Below are positions 36,224 through 44,646 of a stretch of 64,000 bases of DNA, piece after piece. The stretch covers positions 1-64,000 of the forward strand of contig JAFDYQ010000019.1 of the NCBI GenBank assembly GCA_018267365.1. Reading direction: 5' to 3'. Position numbers and translations under genes: made by a program. Source of the stretch: Bacteroidota bacterium (GTDB lineage: Bacteria; Bacteroidota; Bacteroidia; Chitinophagales; LD1). Each line of letters begins with the position of its first letter. The first letter of the stretch is position 1. The notes under the pieces are model-generated. The model saw only the letters and a program-made list of their open reading frames with translations, was not told the DNA's origin and ran no database searches.

Positions 36224-36700
36224 CTAGTCCTTGGGTATATACGGCCCACCTGTCTCACCCCAGCCCCACTTCGGCATGGGTTCCTCTTTGGACATCGGGT
36301 TTTCTGTGATCACAGAGTTGATGACCGCTATACGGCTGCCCCACTCCAGATAACCCACGAGTGCAGAACGAAACTCCGGGTCTGACGGCAGGCCTATCTC
36401 ATCGCAGCTCTCCAGCAGCAAGCCTACCCATCTCTTTCGCTTGTCTTCATCCAGCATTTTGCCGAGGTGCTTAGAGATCATAAAGTGATGGCTGCCGCCA
36501 TCGCCTTCGCTGTACAGCTTTGGGCCACCAAAGACCTCTGCTATGAAATGGGCTACATGCTTCGTGTGATCGCCGGACATATTTTTGAACACAGGATAGA
36601 GCAGGTCGTCCTGAAAGACTTTACCGTAAAAAACCTTTGTGAGCCTCTCCAGGGCTTCCTGACCTCCGGCCCATTCGTATAAAGTGGGAATGTGGGACAT
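36224..36700 (-). CDS. group II truncated haemoglobin
   Basis: A 158-residue globin. Seen: LYEWAGGQEALERLTKVFYGKVFQDDLLYPVFKNM (A-B-C helices with the short-globin Gly pair), HVAHFIAEVFGGPKLYSE, and HHFMISKHLGKML whose His is the proximal haem ligand. The C-terminal PMPKWGWGETGGPY motif is typical of this TrHb2-like subfamily. Likely O2/NO binding and detoxification; a partner reductase is not adjacent. It is in a single-gene unit, divergent from tgt. Confidence 0.93.
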   Translation of the reverse strand: MSHIPTLYEWAGGQEALERLTKVFYGKVFQDDLLYPVFKNMSGDHTKHVAHFIAEVFGGPKLYSEGDGGSHHFMISKHLGKMLDEDKRKRWVGLLLESCDEIGLPSDPEFRSALVGYLEWGSRIAVINSVITENPMSKEEPMPKWGWGETGGPYIPKD

Positions 36701-36788
36701 AGTAGTATTGCTTTTCTTTTAGGACGATACAGAGATAGGTGTATTTTGAAAAAATGCCAAACGCAGGGCTAAGTTATTAAGATATATC

Positions 36789-36796
36789 TATTTTCG
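36789..36796 (+). promoter_or_regulatory. -7-like box abutting tgt
   Basis: TATTTTCG differs from TAnnTTTG by one base and ends 7 bases before the tgt ATG. No -33 TTTG at the usual distance. Confidence 0.35.
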
Positions 36797-36803
36797 GCCT
36801 CAG

Positions 36804-37934
36804 ATGAAATTCACGTTACAATCTACTGATACGAACAGCAAGGCCCGCGCGGGTGAAATCACCACCGACCACGGGGTGATACAGACGCCGATCTTTATGC
36901 CGGTGGGTACAGCAGGCACTGTCAAGGCCGTACACTTCAATGAGTTGCGCGCTGATATCAATGCGCAGATTATCTTGGGCAATACTTATCACCTATATCT
37001 GCGTCCGGGTCTGGATACGATACAAAGGGCGGGTGGGCTGCATAAATTCATAGGATGGGACAGGCCGATACTGACGGATAGCGGCGGCTATCAGGTCTAC
37101 TCGCTGTCTGATATCCGCAAGATAAAAGAAGAAGGCGCGGAGTTTCGCAGTCATATAGATGGCAGCAAGCACCAGTTTACCCCCGAGAATGTGATAGACA
37201 CGCAGCGAAAGATCGGTGCGGATATTATGATGGCCTTTGATGAGTGTACGCCATATCCTTGTGAGTACGACTATGCCAGGAAGTCGCTCGCTATGACGCA
37301 TCGGTGGCTGGACCGCTGTATCAGCCGCTACCGCGAGACGGAGGGGCTGTATGGGTATACGCAGACTTTGTTTCCGATCGTGCAGGGCTCTACTTATAAG
37401 GACCTCCGCAAGCAGTCTGCAGAGTACATAGCCGAGAAAGGCATGGAGGGCAACGCCATAGGCGGCCTGAGCGTAGGCGAGCCGGATGAAGATATGTATG
37501 AAATGACCGAGCTGGTCTGTGACATCCTGCCAAAGGACAAGCCGCGCTACCTGATGGGCGTGGGTACGCCTGCCAATATACTGGAGGGCATCTCTCTGGG
37601 CGTGGATATGTTTGACTGTGTGATGCCGACGCGCAATGCACGCAACGGAATGCTCTTTACCACGCAAGGGATCATCAATATTAGAAATGAGAAATTTAAG
37701 AATGACTTCACGCCGATAGATGCGGGTGGTGCGTGTGAGCTAGTACATACGCATACCAAGGCCTATCTGCGCCATCTGGTACACTCCGGCGAGATGCTGG
37801 GGGCGATGATCTCGTCTGTCAATAACCTGAGCTTCTATCTCTGGCTGGTGGGCGAGGCGCGGCAGCATATCCTGGCGGGAGATTTTGCCGCGTGGAAGAA
37901 GGAAACGCTGGCGAGGGTGATGACGAGGTTGTGA
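36804..37934 (+). CDS. tgt: tRNA-guanine transglycosylase
   Basis: A 376-residue TIM-barrel enzyme that swaps guanine-34 for preQ1 in GUN-decoding tRNAs, on the queuosine pathway. Conserved blocks: TPIFMPVGTAGTVKA, ILGNTYHLYLRPG, ILTDSGGYQVYSL (catalytic/binding Asp), GADIMMAFDEC, FPIVQGSTYKDLR, IGGLSVGEP, MFDCVMPTRNARNG. The C-terminal zinc region, normally CxCxxC ... H, reads IDAGGACELVHTHTKAYLRHL, so only one of three Cys ligands remains; I recall Bacteroidota enzymes often lack this site. No other queuosine gene is nearby. Confidence 0.97.
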   Translation: MKFTLQSTDTNSKARAGEITTDHGVIQTPIFMPVGTAGTVKAVHFNELRADINAQIILGNTYHLYLRPGLDTIQRAGGLHKFIGWDRPILTDSGGYQVYSLSDIRKIKEEGAEFRSHIDGSKHQFTPENVIDTQRKIGADIMMAFDECTPYPCEYDYARKSLAMTHRWLDRCISRYRETEGLYGYTQTLFPIVQGSTYKDLRKQSAEYIAEKGMEGNAIGGLSVGEPDEDMYEMTELVCDILPKDKPRYLMGVGTPANILEGISLGVDMFDCVMPTRNARNGMLFTTQGIINIRNEKFKNDFTPIDAGGACELVHTHTKAYLRHLVHSGEMLGAMISSVNNLSFYLWLVGEARQHILAGDFAAWKKETLARVMTRL

Positions 37935-38056
37935 CCTCACCCCGGCCCTCTCCGAAGGAGAGGGAGGAATGTAGCAATAGCTTTAAGAAAATGATAATTG
38001 AACTGTAAATAAGCATACTAATATTATTCCTCCCCTTCGGGGAGGTCAGGAGGGGT
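37935..38056. repeat. paired GC-rich hairpins between tgt and the LptF/G gene
   Basis: Two hairpins of the dispersed CCTCACC-type bracket this gap. First, CCCTCTCC-GAA-GGAGAGGG (37946-37964), 11 bases after the tgt stop. Second, CCTCCCC-TTC-GGGGAGG (38029-38045), followed by TCAGGAGGGGT right before the next ATG. The second hairpin and its flank resemble a common Bacteroidota intergenic repeat. They could terminate, protect or regulate either gene. Confidence 0.6.
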
Positions 38057-38057
38057 G

Positions 38058-39134
38058 ATGAAGAAGATCGACTGGTACATATTGAAGAAGTTTCTCGGCA
38101 CGTTTGTGTTTATCATCGTGCTGCTGAATCTTATCACTGTAGTGGTGGATGTATCAGAGAAGATCGACAACTTTCTGGATGGCAGCGCTACTGTATGGGA
38201 GATCATCTTCTCCTACTATATGGCGTTTATCCCCTATATCTCGTCTATGCTGGCACCGTTCTTTGTGCTGGTGGCTGTCATCTTCTTTACTTCACAGCTG
38301 GCGGATAGGTCGGAGATCATAGCAATACTCAATAGCGGTACGAGTTACTTCCGTTTTCTTCGGCCCTATGCTGTCGGCGCGGTGATACTTGGTGCGAGTC
38401 TTTGGGTGTGCAATAACTACCTGGTGCCGATGGCCAATCATAAGCGGCTGCAGTTTGAGAGCACATATATCAATAAGTTCACCCGGTCTATGAGCTATAA
38501 TTATCACAGGACCATCAGCCCGGGTACTTTTATGTACGTGGAGAACTACCGGCCGGCAGATGCTGTGGGTAGCAGGTTTTCCATAGATAAATTTGAGAAA
38601 GGAAAGATGGTCATGAAGCTGCGCAGTGAGAGCATCATGTGGGATACGATCAAAAAGACATGGAGAGTACACAATTACTACATACGTGAGCTGCACCCGG
38701 ATGGAGATGTGATACGTACGGGGACAGATATGGATTCGCTTTTCCCTTTCCGGCCAGAGAACTTTGCCATCACTACAGACAGGAAGGATGAGATGACCAC
38801 GCCTGCTCTGAAGGATTTCATCAGGCATATGCAGAAAGCAGGGTCTAATGATATCGAGTTCTATGAGGTGGAGCTGTATAGGCGCACATCGGGAGCATTC
38901 AGCGTACTGATCATGACGCTGATAGGCGTGAGCCTGGCCTCGCGCAAGATACGTGGAGGCTTGGGTTGGCACCTTGTATTAGGCATCGCGCTTTGCGCTA
39001 CCTTTGAGATCATCATGAAGTTCTCTGTGACCTTTGCTACCAACTCCTCTCTGCATCCCTTTATAGGGGTATGGATACCAAACTTTATCTTTGGGTGTGT
39101 CGCAGTCTATCTGCTGAAAACTGCACCTAAGTAA
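38058..39134 (+). CDS. LptF/LptG family permease
   Basis: A 358-residue inner-membrane permease of the lipopolysaccharide exporter (LptBFG). N-terminal signature KKIDWYILKKFLGTFVFIIVLLNLITVVVDVSEKIDNF, further helices (FIPYISSMLAPFFVLVAVIFF; LRPYAVGAVILGASLWV), a periplasmic beta-jellyroll middle, and a C-terminal block (GAFSVLIMTLIGVSLASRKIRGG; PFIGVWIPNFIFGCVAVYLL). LptF and LptG cannot be told apart here, and the ATPase LptB is not in the window. ATG 38058 is preceded by a GGAGGGG stretch from the repeat. Confidence 0.93.
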   Translation: MKKIDWYILKKFLGTFVFIIVLLNLITVVVDVSEKIDNFLDGSATVWEIIFSYYMAFIPYISSMLAPFFVLVAVIFFTSQLADRSEIIAILNSGTSYFRFLRPYAVGAVILGASLWVCNNYLVPMANHKRLQFESTYINKFTRSMSYNYHRTISPGTFMYVENYRPADAVGSRFSIDKFEKGKMVMKLRSESIMWDTIKKTWRVHNYYIRELHPDGDVIRTGTDMDSLFPFRPENFAITTDRKDEMTTPALKDFIRHMQKAGSNDIEFYEVELYRRTSGAFSVLIMTLIGVSLASRKIRGGLGWHLVLGIALCATFEIIMKFSVTFATNSSLHPFIGVWIPNFIFGCVAVYLLKTAPK

Positions 39135-39164
39135 AAAGCTTATCTTAGGCTTCAAATATTGATC

Positions 39165-40643
39165 ATGAAAACAAGTTTTCTCTTTTTTTCTCTCTTTCTA
39201 CTATCAATGGGAGCCAGGGCACAAACCTGTACACCTGAGGTTTTTATCAGACCTGTAGATTCCACTTTTCTCTCTATCTATTGTAATCCTGCCAGACTAG
39301 TGTATTTGTATGTCGACTCTACGGTGCATAGCGGGTCATCACCACAATATAATTGGTATTTCAATGACAGCCTGATAGCTAGTTCCACTGATTACGTAAA
39401 CTTCACAGGGGAGATAGATGAAAGCGACACGATCTATGTAGAGATGACGAGCAATGATCCCTGCGCTAACGCTGCTACGGTCAGGAGTAATCTTTTGATA
39501 CTGCATACAGATGCATCTACACCTTTCGTGCTGTCCGGCGGCACATCTATGCAAGCCGGCTGCCAGGGTGCCCAAGTAATGTATTATTTCACCACAGTAG
39601 ATGTCGATTCAGTGATGATCGTTTCTAATCACTACTACATGAAAAGGCTGTCTCCACCCGGTACCTGGGCTGCACCACGTACGGATACTGTAGTAGGACC
39701 CGCTATGCCGGGTGAACGTTTAGACCCATATGTACGCGCTTATAATTTAGTGAGCATAGGTTACTGCTCGACTGGTTTTGCTTTTGATACAGGACTGTAC
39801 GCTATAGGCGATACGATACCCACTCAGAACCTATGTATGGTGTCGATAGATAGTACCACTCAAATGCCTCATGTGATATGGGAGAAGGCCGACAAGGCCG
39901 CCACAGATAGCTTCTACATCTACCGAACCAGTTCCCCGGATTCCGCTTATAGCCAGGTCGCCGTTTTGAGCAGAGACTCTCTGAGCGAGTGGGCAGATCA
40001 GACAGCCAGTGCTGACAGTTTCAGCTATAGATATATGATTGCATTGATGGATACCTGCTGTAATCTATCGCCACAGAGCCCCTACATACAGACACTGTAT
40101 CTATCGGCTACCGGAAACGGAGGATTCACCTGGGTGCCATATGCTGTGGAGGGAGATACTAGTAGTCTGACGTATGCGCTGTACAGAGACTCTGCCGGAC
40201 TCGGAGATTGGCAACTGATACAGACTGCTGCGCGGGGTCAAACCTCTCTGACTGATCCTCAGTATTCATTGTATCCAGGGGCCAACTATCGCCTGGTAGT
40301 AGTCCTACCGTATACCTGCGTACCTTCCAGAAACACCTCCACTATTTTATCCAATACGCTACAGCGCCCATACCTGATATCAGGTCTTGATCTGGTCGGT
40401 CAGGAGTTATCTATAAGCGTATCACCTAACCCCGTGGCAGATAAGCTTAGTATATCGTGTGCGGCATCTATGAGTAACCCGATCCGGCTGGAGGTGAGCG
40501 ATGCGATGGGACAAATAGTTTTGGCAACCACTACCCAAAAAGAACAACTTGTTATATCCACTGCGCCTTTTCCTCCGGGAGTGTATCATTTGAAGGCATA
40601 CACAAACAATGAAATGAAGCTGATCCGGATTGTCAAACAATAA
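39165..40643 (+). CDS. secreted T9SS type A cargo protein
   Basis: A 492-residue protein with signal peptide MKTSFLFFSLFLLSMGARAQ. The middle has Ig/fibronectin-like beta domains (NWYFNDSLIASSTDYVNF; DSFYIYRTSSPDSAYSQVAVLS; SLTYALYRDSAGLGDWQLIQ). The C terminus (SVSPNPVADKLSISC ... VSDAMGQIVLATT ... GVYHLKAYTNNEMKLIRIVKQ) is a clear type A T9SS sorting signal. No enzymatic motif. Surface-exposed or released; function unknown. It lies just ahead of the KAS/ACP locus. Confidence 0.9.
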   Translation: MKTSFLFFSLFLLSMGARAQTCTPEVFIRPVDSTFLSIYCNPARLVYLYVDSTVHSGSSPQYNWYFNDSLIASSTDYVNFTGEIDESDTIYVEMTSNDPCANAATVRSNLLILHTDASTPFVLSGGTSMQAGCQGAQVMYYFTTVDVDSVMIVSNHYYMKRLSPPGTWAAPRTDTVVGPAMPGERLDPYVRAYNLVSIGYCSTGFAFDTGLYAIGDTIPTQNLCMVSIDSTTQMPHVIWEKADKAATDSFYIYRTSSPDSAYSQVAVLSRDSLSEWADQTASADSFSYRYMIALMDTCCNLSPQSPYIQTLYLSATGNGGFTWVPYAVEGDTSSLTYALYRDSAGLGDWQLIQTAARGQTSLTDPQYSLYPGANYRLVVVLPYTCVPSRNTSTILSNTLQRPYLISGLDLVGQELSISVSPNPVADKLSISCAASMSNPIRLEVSDAMGQIVLATTTQKEQLVISTAPFPPGVYHLKAYTNNEMKLIRIVKQ

Positions 40644-40664
40644 TGCTTTTGCTATTATTGACCT

Positions 40665-41282
40665 ATGCAATCTTATATCACCCGCTATGTACAGGTCAAT
40701 GGAGCAGCCATCCATGTGGATGGTGGCTTGTACTACAGAGGCGAGGCATCGGGAGCAGAATTTCTGGCGGAGGCATATAAGGGCATCGGGCTGGACTATC
40801 CTAAATTTTACAAGATGGACCCGCTGAGCAGGCTGGCCGTACTGGCTACGGAGATGCTGCTAAAAGGTCGCAAAATCACGCAGGAATATAAGCCTGAAGA
40901 TGTAGCTGTCATCGTGACCTCTGCGCACTCGAGCCTGGATACTGACCTGCGCTACCAGCAGTCGGTGGCTACCGCGCCGAGCCCATCGCTATTCGTATAC
41001 ACGCTGCCTAATGTGATGATAGGAGAGGTCTGTATACGGCAAGGGATAAAGGGGGAGAATACCTGTTTTGTATCAGCAGATTTTGATCCGGAGTTTCAGG
41101 CGGGCTATGTGAATGGGCTGCTGGTAGAGGGCAGAGCAGAGGTGTGTATCTCTGGCCGGGCAGACTATCTGCGGGGCGGGATGAATGCTTTTTTTATGCT
41201 GGTAGAGAAAAATCCTGCATCTTTGGGAGAATACAATACACAAACCATCAAACAACTATACGACCGGCAATGGAAGAATTAA
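40665..41282 (+). CDS. half-length beta-ketoacyl-synthase-like protein, no active-site Cys
   Basis: A 205-residue protein that aligns with the N-terminal half of KAS enzymes: YPKFYKMDPLSRLAVLATEMLL, DVAVIVTSAHSSLDTDLRYQQSV, SPSLFVYTLPNVMIGEVCIRQGIKG, then GLLVEGRAEVCISGRADYL. Where full KAS proteins have TACSSS it reads CFVSADFDPEFQAG, so no nucleophile, and the His-containing second half is absent. Such half-KAS genes occur with ACP and KAS genes in Bacteroidota flexirubin-type clusters, where they may be structural partners. Its stop overlaps the ACP start. A TATTATTG box 4 bases ahead of the ATG could be its promoter. Confidence 0.82.
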   Translation: MQSYITRYVQVNGAAIHVDGGLYYRGEASGAEFLAEAYKGIGLDYPKFYKMDPLSRLAVLATEMLLKGRKITQEYKPEDVAVIVTSAHSSLDTDLRYQQSVATAPSPSLFVYTLPNVMIGEVCIRQGIKGENTCFVSADFDPEFQAGYVNGLLVEGRAEVCISGRADYLRGGMNAFFMLVEKNPASLGEYNTQTIKQLYDRQWKN

Positions 41283-41527
41283 TGCAGACACTCAAGGGGC
41301 AGATAGTAGAGCAGCTCAATCTGCAACATATCAAACCGGAAGATATCGGAGATGATCAGCCACTCTTTATCGAAGGCCTTGGGCTGGATTCTATAGATGC
41401 GCTGGAGCTGATCGTGCTGCTGCAGCAGAAATATGGCATCAAACTAGCCAATCCGTCTGAAGGGCCGACTGTATTCAAGACCGTGCGCAGTATAGCGGAG
41501 TATATCACGGCGCATAAGGCGGCGTAA
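41270..41527 (+). CDS. acyl carrier protein
   Basis: 85 residues. The phosphopantetheine serine is S41 in GLGLDSIDALELI, with a typical helix 1 (LKGQIVEQLNLQ) and end (FKTVRSIAEYI). Being in a KAS locus rather than next to fabF/fabD, it is likely a dedicated secondary-metabolism carrier. I chose ATG 41270, which overlaps the half-KAS gene by 13 bases; ATG 41282 (overlapping by one base) is possible. Confidence 0.93.
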   Translation: MEELMQTLKGQIVEQLNLQHIKPEDIGDDQPLFIEGLGLDSIDALELIVLLQQKYGIKLANPSEGPTVFKTVRSIAEYITAHKAA

Positions 41528-41540
41528 ATGGGCTTTACTT

Positions 41541-41948
41541 ATGGCAAGATACCAGATCGTGTTTTTAGTGATAGCCGTCATTGGGTTCACAGCCTGTGAT
41601 CCATTTAAACTTGTAGAGTTTAAAAATCGAACTGGTAGTCCGGTAAATGTCAAAATCGTGCAGGGTGGTACAGATGAATATCGATTTCAAAATTACCTTA
41701 CTCAGTACAAATATTTAGATACTATTAGGTTTCAGCTTTTGCCTCATTCAAGTACGGTTTTTGATTTGGGAATGGGATCAATAAGTGAATATGAATTAGA
41801 AAGACTGGCTCATTCCATCAAGTTTATTGAAATAGGAACTCCGACTGCAACAAAAATTTACAAAGATTCAACTCAAGTTTTGAATCTTTTCAAAGCGAAT
41901 TTAAAAGGCAATTTTATGCATCAAAGAGTGGAGGTAGATATTGAATGA
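41541..41948 (+). CDS. AT-rich hypothetical lipoprotein inside the KAS locus
   Basis: A 135-residue protein. MARYQIVFLVIAVIGFTAC gives a plausible lipobox (FTAC), followed by a small beta-rich domain (LVEFKNRTGSPVNVKIVQGG; DTIRFQLLPHSSTVFDLG). Third positions are much more A/T-rich than in the ACP gene before it and the KAS gene after it, so it looks inserted. Yet its end overlaps the KAS start by 4 bases (ATGA) and transcription would pass straight through. Family not recognised. Confidence 0.7.
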   Translation: MARYQIVFLVIAVIGFTACDPFKLVEFKNRTGSPVNVKIVQGGTDEYRFQNYLTQYKYLDTIRFQLLPHSSTVFDLGMGSISEYELERLAHSIKFIEIGTPTATKIYKDSTQVLNLFKANLKGNFMHQRVEVDIE

Positions 41949-43138
41949 AATCTCCCATCTACATAGCAGGCATCGGCATCATCTCTGCCATAGGTGATAA
42001 TGCGGCGGAGACACTGGCGCACCTGACGGCGTCTGAGACGGGTGTGAGCGGTATGGAGATACTACCATCTGCTTATGCTGGCACACTGCCTGTAGCGGAG
42101 GTGAAATATACCAATGCACAACTGGCAGCAAAGAGCGGTCTGGAACCGTGGCAGACGCGCACGGCGCAGCTGAGCATGATAGCAGCGCGTGAGGCGAAAG
42201 AGAATAGTAAGATAGACTTTAGCAAATGGCGCTGTGGTTTTATCTCGGCCAATACAGTGGGTGGGATGGACAGGACGGAGGACTTTATGAAGGACTTTCT
42301 CGCGGATGCGAGTAGTGGCGACCTGCATGATGTGATCAATCATGACAGCGGCGATGCTACGGAGATCGTGGCGGAGAAGCTGGGCTGCACAGATTACATT
42401 ACTACGATCAGTACGGCATGCTCTTCCTCTGCAAATGCGATGATGTACGGCGCACGGCTGATACAGAATGATATAGTGGATGTGATCGTAGCTGGTGGTA
42501 CAGATGCGCTTTCACGCTTTACACTGAATGGCTTTAAATCTCTGATGATACTGGATGAGCAGTTGTGTCAACCTTTTGATGAGAACAGGAGAGGACTCAA
42601 CCTGGGTGAAGGGGCCGGCTATGTGGTACTGGTGTCGCAGCGTGTGCTGGATAGCGAGCAGGTAAAACCGCTCGCCATCCTCAGCGGCTATGCCAATGCC
42701 AATGATGCCTACCATCAGACGGCTTCATCGCCCGAAGGGAATGGAAATTATGCGGCGATGACAGGTGCACTGGCTATGGCCAGACTGACACCTGCACAGA
42801 TAGACTATATCAACCTGCACGGTACAGGCACGCCTAATAATGATGTGTCAGAGGGTACGGCTATCCGACGTGTATTTGGTGATACGCCGCCGGTGATGAG
42901 CTCGACTAAAGCCTATACGGGGCACACCCTCGGCGCGAGCGCTGGGATAGAGGGTGTGATCAGTGTGCTGGCATTGCAGCATGGTGTGGTCTTCCCAAAT
43001 CTGCGTCATCAGACGCAGATGAAAGAATTGGCATTCGGTCCCCAGACCAGCCTTCTGAAAAGGCCACTTGCACACGTGCTCTCCAATTCATTTGGTTTTG
43101 GCGGCAACTGCTCATCTGTGATCTTCTCAAAAAGCTGA
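41945..43138 (+). CDS. beta-ketoacyl-ACP synthase (complete active site)
   Basis: A 397-residue condensing enzyme. Catalytic set is intact: C159 in TISTACSSSANAMMYGA, H292 in NLHGTGTPNND, K322 in MSSTKAYTGH and H327 in the same block. Also FGFGGNCSSVIFSK at the end. It should extend an acyl chain on the ACP two genes upstream. Similarity in layout to aryl-polyene/flexirubin KAS genes suggests a polyene-forming role in complex with the Cys-less KAS at 44647. Confidence 0.95.
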   Translation: MKSPIYIAGIGIISAIGDNAAETLAHLTASETGVSGMEILPSAYAGTLPVAEVKYTNAQLAAKSGLEPWQTRTAQLSMIAAREAKENSKIDFSKWRCGFISANTVGGMDRTEDFMKDFLADASSGDLHDVINHDSGDATEIVAEKLGCTDYITTISTACSSSANAMMYGARLIQNDIVDVIVAGGTDALSRFTLNGFKSLMILDEQLCQPFDENRRGLNLGEGAGYVVLVSQRVLDSEQVKPLAILSGYANANDAYHQTASSPEGNGNYAAMTGALAMARLTPAQIDYINLHGTGTPNNDVSEGTAIRRVFGDTPPVMSSTKAYTGHTLGASAGIEGVISVLALQHGVVFPNLRHQTQMKELAFGPQTSLLKRPLAHVLSNSFGFGGNCSSVIFSKS

Positions 43139-43139
43139 T

Positions 43140-44636
43140 ATGCCGGCTTCCCGCATCACTGAGGCTGGCCTGGCTCTGACATCTCCACGCGTGATGCGGT
43201 ATATAGCGGGCGGCATCATACTGCTGGGTATAGTCATGCGCTTGGCTGTCTACATGCAAAACAGGAATCTCTTTATAGACGAATCTAATATAGCGCGCAA
43301 TGTTTATGAGCGTGGATTTGGTGCCCTGGCGCAGCCACTGAGCTATGAGCAGTACGCGCCCCCGGTATTCCTCTGGGTGGTCAAGGTCAGTGCGATACTC
43401 TTTGGGTATAGGGAGCAGGCGCTAAAACTGTTTCCTCTCCTATGCGGTTTACTGAGCCTGGGTTTGCTCTACAGGATACTACTATTGATGGATATCAAGC
43501 GAGCCGCCTGGTACCCGCTGATCCTTTTTGCTACGGGGCATATCTATCTGCGCTATGCCACAGAGCTAAAGCAGTACTCCTCAGATGCGCTGGTGGCGCT
43601 GGCGCTGGTGTGGCTGGCGCTGATAGCCGATATCCGCACGCTGCGGTGTGTACGATTTGTGGTGCTATGGACCCTGTGCGGATCGCTGGCTATCTGGATC
43701 TCTATGCCATCCGTATTTCTACTCGCCACAGCAGGGATTTATTATCTGGTGATTTTGTGGCGGGATAGGGACTATGCCCGAATCTGGATCGTATTGATAC
43801 CAGCTTTGGCCTGGCTCTCTGAGTTTGGATACTATTACCTGACGATTCTCAGGCCGGAGGCAGAGTCTGCCTATTTGCAAAATTTTCATAGAAATGCTTT
43901 TATCTATCTGCCTCCGCATACAGCCGGCGAGTGGCTATATGATGGGAATGCTGTAATACAAATACTGGGTGTGGCGGCAGGGCACTGGACACTTTCTCTG
44001 ATCTTTCACCTGATATGTCTGGGGGCTGCGATGGCTGTAGCTATCAGAAGCAGGCAAATCAGGCTGATACTGGTCGCTATGCCTTTATTCTTTTTGCTAT
44101 GTGCCGCGGGACTGCATAAGTTTTCCCTGCTGCCCAGAGTGATCCTGTTTGTCATGCCTCTGCTGCTGGTATGGATCGGACTGGGCCTTGAGGCATTACT
44201 ATCACTACGTTTATCGGCTATGATCCTCCTGCCGGTGTCTGCTATATGCCTGATCAACTACGGTCAGCTCCATTATCTATGGCGGCCACTGCTAGTCACG
44301 GAGGTGACAGATTGCCTGGTATATATGCAGCAGCATAGCAGTGCTAACGAGAAGTTTTACATAGAGGGGTCTGCCGTGCCTGCTTATGTCTATTACACAG
44401 AGATTCATCCCGATCGTGGCAGATGGTCTGCGCTCAGGGGCGCTACCTGCCTGCCCTATGCGGTAGATATGGATCCTGTGGCCAGTGCTATGCCAGACAG
44501 TAGCATGGTACTGATCAGCTATCAGGAGCCGGATGTGATACGCTCTGATATGGAGGCTCTAGACAGGCACATGAAGAAAGAAGATGTGTATAAAGGCAGA
44601 TCAGTGGGCCAGGTCGTACTCCTGAGAAAAAGATAG
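43140..44636 (+). CDS. GT39-like polytopic membrane glycosyltransferase
   Basis: A 498-residue protein with about 10-12 membrane helices. The first extracytoplasmic loop has the acidic pair FIDESNIARNVYERG, the place of the catalytic Asp/Glu in GT-C enzymes, and YEQYAPPVFLW resembles the PMT/ArnT family. The C-terminal soluble part (VTDCLVYMQQHSSANEKFYIEGSAVPAYVYY) is typical as well. It uses lipid-linked sugars. Its gene begins one base after the KAS stop and sits between that gene and the CLF-like gene, so it may glycosylate the product or carrier lipid; that is inference. Confidence 0.8.
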   Translation: MPASRITEAGLALTSPRVMRYIAGGIILLGIVMRLAVYMQNRNLFIDESNIARNVYERGFGALAQPLSYEQYAPPVFLWVVKVSAILFGYREQALKLFPLLCGLLSLGLLYRILLLMDIKRAAWYPLILFATGHIYLRYATELKQYSSDALVALALVWLALIADIRTLRCVRFVVLWTLCGSLAIWISMPSVFLLATAGIYYLVILWRDRDYARIWIVLIPALAWLSEFGYYYLTILRPEAESAYLQNFHRNAFIYLPPHTAGEWLYDGNAVIQILGVAAGHWTLSLIFHLICLGAAMAVAIRSRQIRLILVAMPLFFLLCAAGLHKFSLLPRVILFVMPLLLVWIGLGLEALLSLRLSAMILLPVSAICLINYGQLHYLWRPLLVTEVTDCLVYMQQHSSANEKFYIEGSAVPAYVYYTEIHPDRGRWSALRGATCLPYAVDMDPVASAMPDSSMVLISYQEPDVIRSDMEALDRHMKKEDVYKGRSVGQVVLLRKR

Positions 44637-44646
44637 ATTTGACACG

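Noticed and set aside
37935-37967. GC-rich hairpin after tgt called as a rho-independent terminator
   Set aside because: The stem is good but there is no T-tract, and it is made of a dispersed-repeat word, so it is listed as a repeat.
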